A DNA stretch of 33,065 nt, from positions 1 through 33,065 of the forward strand of contig CAUSLO010000010.1 of the NCBI GenBank assembly GCA_963532875.1, in the 5' to 3' direction. Both the position numbers and the translations under genes were made by a program. The notes beneath the pieces are model-generated. The model searched no databases. It saw only the letters and a program-made list of their open reading frames with translations, and had not been told where the DNA came from. The number at the start of each line of letters is the position of its first letter. Position 1 is the stretch's first letter. This DNA is from CAUTUX01 sp963532875 (GTDB lineage Bacteria > Bacillota > Clostridia > Christensenellales > CAG-917). This document shows, piece after piece, positions 7,280 to 13,606 of this stretch.

Positions 7280-8326
7280 TTATTTTTCTAAAGACTTTTC
7301 CAACTCCAACAAGTACTTATCGTAGTCAGACATAAATTGATGATCTTGAATAACCCAATATTTTTCAAATTCGGTCTCTGCTTTTGCCTGAGCAATTGCA
7401 GTTGTAATCTTGCCAGCGTCTTGAAGAACATCTCTATCATCTGCAGCTAGAAACAAATCTAAACGCTTCGCCCAGTCTTCCATAGTCATTGGAATATGGC
7501 GTTCTGCACGATCCTCCGCTAAGTCAAGATATGCTGAAACTATACGTTCCATTGATTTCATTTCGTTCTCTGAAAGATAATTCTTTGCAATTATAACGTC
7601 TCTTTTGGAAATCTTTCCTGTCGGTGCCGATTCCCACGTTGTTAGTCCCATTCGTGGTTTGTTCGCATCCGCACGTTCATAAATAATTTCCGCAGCGGTA
7701 TGCCCATGAACGGCATAATGCATTTTGTTCTGTACCTTTGCGAAGAACTGCTTTGTTGTTTTGGCTGTTTTATCATAATCCAGTGCTGTAGCATAGATAT
7801 CCGTTATTTTTTGATAAAATTTACGTTCTGACAAACGAATTTCTCGGATTTGCTCAAGTAGACGATCAAAATATTCCGTCGTGAGTACCGAACCACCATT
7901 CTTTAATCGCTCACTATCAATGGCCCATCCTCTAATCGTATATTTCTCTAGTACTCCATTCGCCCACTTACGAAACTGTACCGCTCGTTCATTATTCACT
8001 TTGAAACCAACTGAAATAATCATTGGAAGACTATAATGCTTCACATCTCGCACAACTTGGCGTGAACCTTCAGTTTGAACTATTCGGAAATTCCGAATAG
8101 TTGCCTCTTCTTCGAGTTCTGAATCTTCGCATATCTTCTTAATATGTTCATTAATTGTATTGACTTCCACATTATATAATATTGCCATCATCTTCTGCGT
8201 GAGCCATATGTTTTCGTTCTCATATCTTACCTCTATGCTTTCTCGTTGATCCCCAACTGCTGCTACGTAACTCAAATATTCTGCAGCAGCAGAACGAATA
8301 GTTTTTTCGTCAGCCCCTTTTTTCAT
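7280..8326 (-). CDS. RhuM family protein
   Basis: 348 aa, full length for the RhuM (virulence protein RhuM) family named from Salmonella pathogenicity island 3. Marks are IWLTQKMMAILYNVEVNTI and HIKKICEDSELEE, a winged-helix-like N-terminal segment; RQVVRDVKHYSLPMIISVGF; and FRKWANGVLEKYTIRGWAID. Function is unknown; homologues are frequent in mobile and defence islands, and the N-terminus suggests DNA binding. A strong SD (AGGAGGAGGG) precedes the ATG. It is separated by 88 bases from the ATPase upstream of it and may be co-transcribed with it. Confidence 0.9.
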   Translation of the reverse strand: MKKGADEKTIRSAAAEYLSYVAAVGDQRESIEVRYENENIWLTQKMMAILYNVEVNTINEHIKKICEDSELEEEATIRNFRIVQTEGSRQVVRDVKHYSLPMIISVGFKVNNERAVQFRKWANGVLEKYTIRGWAIDSERLKNGGSVLTTEYFDRLLEQIREIRLSERKFYQKITDIYATALDYDKTAKTTKQFFAKVQNKMHYAVHGHTAAEIIYERADANKPRMGLTTWESAPTGKISKRDVIIAKNYLSENEMKSMERIVSAYLDLAEDRAERHIPMTMEDWAKRLDLFLAADDRDVLQDAGKITTAIAQAKAETEFEKYWVIQDHQFMSDYDKYLLELEKSLEK

Positions 8327-8414
8327 ATGTGCCCTCCTCCTATACTAAAGCATTAGTGCTCTTTTTTAATTTCCCTTAATATTATTGCACAGATGCATCA
8401 TTCTTTCTCTTTTT

Positions 8415-9731
8415 TCATTTTAACAACCATTCAATTAAATCAACAGATTGAATTCCATCATATTCATCATCCATTGCTTTTTCTAAAGTAATAACTGTTT
8501 TTGGATAGTTGTCTTGAATTTTCTGTAACGGTTTTAATTCTCGCTCTCTTACAATTTCATTTCTCATACTTTCTGTTACTTGAATATACATTTTTTCATT
8601 TGCTTTAGTAGCAATAAAATCTACTTCTAGATTGTCAACCTTTCCAACCGATACGTCATACCCTCGTCTCAAGAGTTCAAAGTATACTATATTTTCTAAT
8701 ACATGTCCTCTGTCTCTATCTCTAAATCCAAGCAAGTAGTTTCTTACTCCAATATCTACAATATAATATTTGCCTAACGTTTCAAGATACTCTTTCCCCT
8801 TTATATCAAATCGTTTAACTTCATAAAACATATATGATTCTTTTAGTGCCCTCACATATGATGCAACAGTTTTTGTTGCTGGTTTCCCTTGCCTCTCCCG
8901 ATTTTGAATCATATTCTCGGAAGCCAATTTATTGCTTACCGAATTAAAAGATGTACTGTTACCTATATTATCTGCCAAAAATAATGTAATTTTTCTAAGT
9001 AACTCTACATCTGCAATCTGTCTTGACTCTCTTCTTTTTTCACGCTCAAGTATGTCTCTAACTACGACAGTTGAATAAAGGCCATCGAGTAGCATCATAA
9101 CCTTGTCTTGCTCTAACCCAATTTCTGATATCCCTGGTAAACCTCCATACCTCACGTATGCATCAAACAAATCACGTAAATCAAAAATCTCATTATTTTC
9201 ATTTGCAATTCTTTTTCTCTTTTCTCCAGTTTGTGTTTTATGTTCCTCTACCTTATATCCATGGAAATCTATAAACTCACTAAACGACAATGGATACATT
9301 TTAATTTCTACGTATCTCCCAGATAGATATGTTGAGTATTCAGATGACAACAAATATGCGTTAGAACCAGTTATATATATGTCGCAATCAAAATCTACAC
9401 GAAATGAATTTATAGCGTCTTCCCATCTTTCAATTCTCTGAAGTTCATCAAAAAATAGATATGTCCTTACCCCTTGGGGGATTTTTCCTTTAACGTATTC
9501 ATATAGTTGTTTATAACTCATGTCTTGAAATTCAATGGATTCAAAATTTATTGCTACAATCTGACTTTCTTTAACTCCAGATTTTAAAAGATATTCTTGC
9601 ATTAATCTTAATAGGCTCGACTTGCCACATCTTCTAATTCCAGTTATAACCTTTACTGGCTCCGTGTCTCTAAATGCAATTAGTTTATCTAAATATATAT
9701 TTCTAGCAATTAGTTTTTTCTCTTTTAGCAT
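8415..9731 (-). CDS. AAA_14/DUF4143 ATPase 2
   Basis: 438 aa from the ATG at 9731, chosen because AAGGAG sits 7 bases upstream and the promoter lies beyond it; an open frame to 9833 is upstream DNA. Walker A is GIRRCGKS (31-38), Walker B TYLFFDELQ, then ITGSNAYLLSSE as sensor, and DUF4143 in the C-terminal half. The nuclease-like end reads LEVDFIATKANEKMYIQVTES: the Asp is kept but the usual E-x-K has become Q-V-T, so nuclease activity is unlikely. Poorly understood family; a toxin, defence or regulatory role is inferred. Tandem with ATPase 3 but separately promoted. Confidence 0.9.
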   Translation of the reverse strand: MLKEKKLIARNIYLDKLIAFRDTEPVKVITGIRRCGKSSLLRLMQEYLLKSGVKESQIVAINFESIEFQDMSYKQLYEYVKGKIPQGVRTYLFFDELQRIERWEDAINSFRVDFDCDIYITGSNAYLLSSEYSTYLSGRYVEIKMYPLSFSEFIDFHGYKVEEHKTQTGEKRKRIANENNEIFDLRDLFDAYVRYGGLPGISEIGLEQDKVMMLLDGLYSTVVVRDILEREKRRESRQIADVELLRKITLFLADNIGNSTSFNSVSNKLASENMIQNRERQGKPATKTVASYVRALKESYMFYEVKRFDIKGKEYLETLGKYYIVDIGVRNYLLGFRDRDRGHVLENIVYFELLRRGYDVSVGKVDNLEVDFIATKANEKMYIQVTESMRNEIVRERELKPLQKIQDNYPKTVITLEKAMDDEYDGIQSVDLIEWLLK

Positions 9732-9758
9732 ATTTTGCTCCTTCTTTATCTTAACAAC

Positions 9759-9787
9759 ATTATGCCCTAAACTTTTATTTTTATCAA
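9759..9787 (-). promoter_or_regulatory. Promoter of ATPase 2
   Basis: On the minus strand: -35 TTGATA (9782-9787), 17-bp spacer, -10 CATAAT (9759-9764). The leader is about 20-25 bases and carries the SD AAGGAG. One copy of the gene-specific repeat fills the spacer. Confidence 0.65.
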
Positions 9788-9835
9788 TTTTAGTGCCTAA
9801 ATTCCCTAAACTTTTGATATTAGAAAATGCCAAAT
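9763..9835 (-). repeat. Direct repeats upstream of ATPase 2
   Basis: In coding orientation AAAAGTTTAGGG occurs twice (9804-9815 and 9765-9776), with a related GGAATTTAGGCA between them. On the plus strand TGCC recurs at 9763, 9794 and 9828, marking a period of about 31-34 bp. The proximal copy lies between -35 and -10. The arrangement parallels the arrays before the other two ATPases, with a different sequence. Confidence 0.65.
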
Positions 9836-9896
9836 CAACTTATTACTTTATTTTCTCCTTTGATTCAGATATTGCAAAAACATCCATTCATCTATA

Positions 9897-11246
9897 TCAA
9901 TGAATTGAACTTTCAAAAATGAAAGGCATCGCGTATATAGGGATATATTTAATTATCCCTTCTTCTTTCATATCCTTCGCGTGAATAACGTATGCCCTAT
10001 TTATTCGGTTTGAAAATTTTTGAATAAACGTATCAAGAGATTTATGTGAACTGCTATTGTTACTTGATTTAACTTCAATGGGGATGATTTTATTGTTATC
10101 CGCTAGTATAAAATCAACTTCATAACTGTGCTTACTCTCTTTGTTATATTCGGTGTAAAAATATAACTCTTGATTTGACGTTGACAAAATTTGAGCCACC
10201 ATATTTTCAAAGAGATATCCAAGATTTGCTGATGACTTGTCTGACAACAGTCTTTTATAAATGTCGTCGCCATTATTACTTTCTGCTACGAACGCCAAAG
10301 ATGTAAATATTCCTATGTCTGCTGTAAATAGTTTAAATCTGTTTATGTCAATACTCAACGCTAGTCCTACGTTAGGATCAGTTATGGCATGAGCGACGTC
10401 GACTACTTGCGAGTCCTTCATATCAAAAATTTTCTCGATTATTCTTGACGCTCGTGCATCTCTATTTACACTGCTAATTTTATATCTTCCTATGTTTGAA
10501 CTTAACTGTGCTGGTATCTCTCTAAAAATTAATGATGACATCCCCGATTTATCTATTTTCCTAAAGTCCTCATCATATAAATTTATTATCATTTTTTTTA
10601 CTGCATCTACTTCTAATAAATTGCTAGTCTTTAAGTATGCCTCTATTACTTGTGGCATTCCACCCAAAATCATGTATAGACGGAATAATCTCATTAGTTT
10701 ACTATGTACTGTTTCCCCAAATGCAACTGAACTCTTTACAGAATCTCTTATTAGATTTGGAGTTGCTTGGTCTCCGAGTGCCCAACAGAATTCTTCAAAA
10801 TCCATAGGGAACATTTTTAAATGCGTTTCCTCGCTTGGAATTAATATGCCTTCTACATTTTTCTTTATGCTCAACAATGACCCTGTTTCGATATAGTCAT
10901 ATCTTCCATCTTTGACTAAATGTTTTATTGCCTGTCTTGCCTTAGGGTTGAGTTGGACTTCATCAAAAATAATGACTGACTCGCCTCGATATAAGGGACT
11001 GTGTGTTAGGTATTGTATCTTTGTGAAGAAATAATCTAGGTCAGATAAATCGTCAAACAACTCGTTTATCTCTTTTGAAACATTTGAAAAATCTATCAAT
11101 ACGTATGACTTATATTCACTTCTGGCGAATTCTTCGACCACTGTTGACTTACCAACACGCCTAGCCCCTTTAACAAGCAATGCTGTTTTCGTTTGCTTAT
11201 TTTTCCAGTTAAGCATTTGTTCATAAATTTTCCGCTTAAACATCAT
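9897..11246 (-). CDS. AAA_14/DUF4143 ATPase 3
   Basis: 449 aa. Walker A is GARRVGKS (27-34); Walker B VIIFDEVQLNPKARQ follows, then IETGSLLSIKKN. DUF4143 fills the C-terminal half and ends with SYEVDFILADNNK then IPIEVKSSNN, an intact D...E-x-K pattern of the PD-(D/E)xK fold, so this copy may keep nuclease activity. The first of two adjacent ATGs is used, with AGAGGAAA about 10 bases upstream. ATPases of this type resemble nucleic-acid-linked STAND proteins; function is uncertain. The gene begins just after a 33-bp repeat array and promoter. Confidence 0.9.
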   Translation of the reverse strand: MMFKRKIYEQMLNWKNKQTKTALLVKGARRVGKSTVVEEFARSEYKSYVLIDFSNVSKEINELFDDLSDLDYFFTKIQYLTHSPLYRGESVIIFDEVQLNPKARQAIKHLVKDGRYDYIETGSLLSIKKNVEGILIPSEETHLKMFPMDFEEFCWALGDQATPNLIRDSVKSSVAFGETVHSKLMRLFRLYMILGGMPQVIEAYLKTSNLLEVDAVKKMIINLYDEDFRKIDKSGMSSLIFREIPAQLSSNIGRYKISSVNRDARASRIIEKIFDMKDSQVVDVAHAITDPNVGLALSIDINRFKLFTADIGIFTSLAFVAESNNGDDIYKRLLSDKSSANLGYLFENMVAQILSTSNQELYFYTEYNKESKHSYEVDFILADNNKIIPIEVKSSNNSSSHKSLDTFIQKFSNRINRAYVIHAKDMKEEGIIKYIPIYAMPFIFESSIH

Positions 11247-11270
11247 TTAAAAATTTCCTCTTTTGTCTAT

Positions 11271-11276
11271 ATTTTA
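11271..11276 (-). promoter_or_regulatory. -10 box of ATPase 3
   Basis: The minus strand reads TAAAAT here, with a T-rich -35 candidate (TTTGCG, 16 bp upstream) that lies inside the proximal repeat unit. The predicted start near 11264 leaves an 18-base leader with the SD. Confidence 0.4.
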
Positions 11277-11282
11277 ACATAT

Positions 11283-11365
11283 TTCACAAAAACGCAAAAT
11301 TTTTATTGATAATTATTCACGAATACGCAAAACTTTTATAGACTGATTTGTACAAATCCGCAATT
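11283..11365 (-). repeat. 33-bp repeats upstream of ATPase 3
   Basis: On the plus strand TTCACAAAAACGCAAAA (from 11283) and TTCACGAATACGCAAAA (from 11316) are exactly 33 bp apart, and a third partial unit (TGTACAAATCCGCAA, from about 11350) keeps the same register. In coding orientation the core reads AAARTTTTGCG. A 33-bp period puts copies on the same face of the helix, as for cooperative protein binding. Confidence 0.75.
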
Positions 11366-11420
11366 AATATGCCAAAGGGCTGAAAATTCCATTTTAGAAT
11401 CCGCTAGTGAAAACGCTGCG

Positions 11421-12365
11421 CTATCCTTGTGTTGTTTTCCAACAATTGTTTTTTATGAAAGTTGTTATAACAGATTCATCATCGCCTTCATAATACTTAA
11501 CAAGTAACTTTTTAAATTCTGGTACTTCTTTTTCAGGAATAACTAAAAAACCACCGCCATGGGCTATTAAGTAATGATTAGCAAAAATAACTGATGCTCT
11601 CTTGTTCCCATCAATGAAAATTTGTGTCTTCATACAATACAAACATAATTTAATTGCGACATCAATTGCTTGCCCATCTTCTCCAATAATCTCTAGTATT
11701 TTATCTTTAACATCTATCTCATTTGGTAGTGGAGGGACATAAGACGAACCGCCAATCGTAACAGGAACTCCTCGTATGCGGCCACCTTCAGCGAAAAACC
11801 CTTCATTTACAAGTCTTGCAATATGACTGAGCATATAATAGTCTGATCGGCTTGCTAATACATCTTTGTCTAAAATAAACTCCCATGCGTGTTTTAGATT
11901 TAAAATTTTCTGCACGTCAGTTGCTGTCATGCCATTTACTTTTCCATTATCTATAATTTCTTCAGTTTGTGGAAAAGATGTGCCTACGCCCTCCAACACG
12001 GCCTGATCATAAATATTCTTTTTCATATTTGCCCTTGCAAATGCAATGTTATTTATAACCTCAATAGATAATTCATCGTCTGAGTATCCAGCAGCAACCA
12101 ACTGCTTTTCTATATGCCTTAATTCTCTCCTTATTTCTCTTATTTCTCGTGCATTACGAAGCAGTAGATTGTATAGTTCTTCGGTATATATCCCGACATA
12201 TGTTGATGTCAATTTGCCAGCCGTTCGCTTTCTAATATATAAATATTTCCCATCACCACGCTCTTTAATTTCGGGCGCACCATCATATGGCATCAAATTT
12301 AACCTTGCATGAAGGTCTGCACGACGTCTAAGTAGTTCTTGTGTTTCGCTATATTTTATATCCAA
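11421..12365 (-). CDS. Fic-domain protein lacking the catalytic histidine
   Basis: 314 aa from a TTG at 12365, chosen because AAAGGAG lies 10 bases upstream and a strong promoter lies between it and an alternative GTG at 12533. The Fic core reads TQIFIDGNKRAS (247-258) in place of HxFxDGNGR: Gln248 replaces the His that acts as base in AMP or phosphate transfer, while Phe, Asp, Gly, Asn and Arg remain. The nucleotide-binding shape may persist without normal catalysis. The N-terminal 90 residues are charged and helical, similar to those of other Fic/DOC proteins of this type in Bacillota. It could be a regulator, a nucleotide-binding antitoxin, or use a different chemistry. Confidence 0.82.
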   Translation of the reverse strand: MDIKYSETQELLRRRADLHARLNLMPYDGAPEIKERGDGKYLYIRKRTAGKLTSTYVGIYTEELYNLLLRNAREIREIRRELRHIEKQLVAAGYSDDELSIEVINNIAFARANMKKNIYDQAVLEGVGTSFPQTEEIIDNGKVNGMTATDVQKILNLKHAWEFILDKDVLASRSDYYMLSHIARLVNEGFFAEGGRIRGVPVTIGGSSYVPPLPNEIDVKDKILEIIGEDGQAIDVAIKLCLYCMKTQIFIDGNKRASVIFANHYLIAHGGGFLVIPEKEVPEFKKLLVKYYEGDDESVITTFIKNNCWKTTQG

Positions 12366-12379
12366 TTTTTTCTTGCTCC

Positions 12380-12431
12380 TTTGGGGAACTTTCTCTACTA
12401 AAATTATATTGTTTTGTTCCCCAAAATTCAA
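12380..12431 (-). promoter_or_regulatory. Promoter and 10-bp inverted repeat of the Fic gene
   Basis: Minus strand: -35 TTGAAT (12426-12431), 17-bp spacer, perfect -10 TATAAT (12403-12408). Perfect 10-bp arms TTTGGGGAAC (12380-12389) and GTTCCCCAAA (12416-12425) flank the -10; one abuts the -35 and the other touches the SD. This can be a repressor site, or, as one arm is in the leader, a DNA rather than RNA structure is more likely. Confidence 0.7.
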
Positions 12432-12605
12432 TAGCGTGTGAAGGTAAATTGTATTTTGTAATTTATAGACTTCCAATTTTTGATTGTGTTTTCGGATGAG
12501 TAACCTATCTTCGTAAACATTGACATACAACACGTGATTAGCAATATTTACATGTCATTTTGCTATGAGGTATGCCCTCTCAACACTAATATTCCCATTT
12601 CCCCC

Positions 12606-13202
12606 TTACTTTTCTTCGTGTACTGGGTATTTGTATTTATCCTCTTCCGTTATTTTACGTATTACTTTACATGGTACTCCAGCAGCAATTACTCCATCTG
12701 GGATGTCCTTATTGACCACACTACCAGCCCCAATTATCACGTTATTACCAATAGTTACCCCTGGCAATATGCTTACATTTGTTCCAATCCATACATCATT
12801 CCCTATTGTAATTGGAAGCGCTATTTCTAAACCATTTGCTCTTTGTTCTCTATCAAATGCATGGCCCGATGTTGTTATTACACAATTCGGAGCGATAAAA
12901 ACACTGTCTCCAAAAGAAACCTTTGCTGCGTCTAATATTGTGCAGTTATAGTTGGCAAAGAAATTGTTCCCAAGTTCTATATTGCTACCATAATCACAAA
13001 AGAAGGGTGCGTTAATTACAAAGTCCCCATTTATCTTTCCCAACAACTTCTTCATTATTTTCTGTTGTTTAGATAGATCCGATGGTTTGCAATGATTAAA
13101 TTCATAACAGAAATCCATGCATCTAATTCTATCCTCAATGATGGCCTCGTCATTGTTCGCATCATACAAGTATCCCAACTGTGCTTTATCCCACTCTCTC
13201 AT
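12606..13202 (-). CDS. Sugar O-acetyltransferase (maltose/galactoside type)
   Basis: 198 aa left-handed beta-helix acyltransferase. Hexapeptide repeats run from about 72 to 175 (IELGNNFFANYNC, VSFGDSVFIAPNC, ITIGNDVWIGTNVSI, VTIGNNVIIGAGSVV), and His114 in TTSGHAFDREQR is the expected catalytic base. The N-terminal half (MREWDKAQLGYLYDANND) matches the Mac domain of maltose O-acetyltransferase. It transfers acetyl from acetyl-CoA to a sugar hydroxyl. GGAGGGAG precedes the ATG. It is the only ordinary metabolic gene in this accessory stretch and sits alone. Confidence 0.93.
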   Translation of the reverse strand: MREWDKAQLGYLYDANNDEAIIEDRIRCMDFCYEFNHCKPSDLSKQQKIMKKLLGKINGDFVINAPFFCDYGSNIELGNNFFANYNCTILDAAKVSFGDSVFIAPNCVITTSGHAFDREQRANGLEIALPITIGNDVWIGTNVSILPGVTIGNNVIIGAGSVVNKDIPDGVIAAGVPCKVIRKITEEDKYKYPVHEEK

Positions 13203-13457
13203 TTTCTCCCTCCATAGCCAAATGACTTCTTTTGCTATACCGTTATTCCCTTTACTTGTTTCTCATTAAACACTGCAAGTAGCCATTGCCTCTGTGCCTC
13301 ATGGCTTTAATTTTATATCATATCTCTTGCGTTTCATATATGAACAGTATATTTTTATTATCACGCATCTGGTATACGCTAAAAAACGAACGTTCTTACT
13401 TACCTCTACAACGAGCTGTACCTATCTAACCATACAAGTGTCTACGATAAAGATATA

Positions 13458-13487
13458 TTGAACTTTATTCTTCTAAAATGCTATACT
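13458..13487 (+). promoter_or_regulatory. tRNA-Gly promoter
   Basis: -35 TTGAAC (13458-13463), 18-bp spacer, -10 TATACT (13482-13487), 13 bases before the mature tRNA 5' end. Confidence 0.65.
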
Positions 13488-13500
13488 GAATCTTGTTCTT

Positions 13501-13574
13501 GCGGATGTAGTTCAATGGCAGAACTCCAGCTTCCCAAGCTGGTAGCGTGGGTTCGATTCCCATCATCCGCTCCA
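13501..13574 (+). tRNA. tRNA-Gly(CCC)
   Basis: 74 nt including an encoded CCA end. The acceptor stem pairs GCGGATG (13501-13507) with CATCCGC (13564-13570), followed by T and CCA. The anticodon arm is CCAGC-TTCCCAA-GCTGG, giving anticodon CCC, which reads GGG. The T arm has loop TTCGATT. It lies immediately beside the restriction-modification block, a common integration-site position, though no duplicated 3' end was seen in the window. Confidence 0.95.
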
Positions 13575-13606
13575 TTAAAAATCAATATTCGTTGATACTT
13601 CTGAAG

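Noticed and set aside
7267..7287. AATAAC/GTTATT hairpin plus T run as the rsmI terminator
   Set aside because: The stem is only 6 bp and mostly A/T, overlapping the RhuM stop; too weak to call.
9732..9833. N-terminal extension of ATPase 2
   Set aside because: It covers the promoter and repeats; AAGGAG precedes the ATG at 9731.
12366..12533. Longer Fic protein starting at GTG 12533
   Set aside because: No SD precedes it, a consensus promoter lies inside it, and a TTG with AAAGGAG gives a better start.
13388..13395. GAACGTTC as a LexA site
   Set aside because: The Gram-positive LexA site needs a 4-bp gap between GAAC and GTTC; here there is none.
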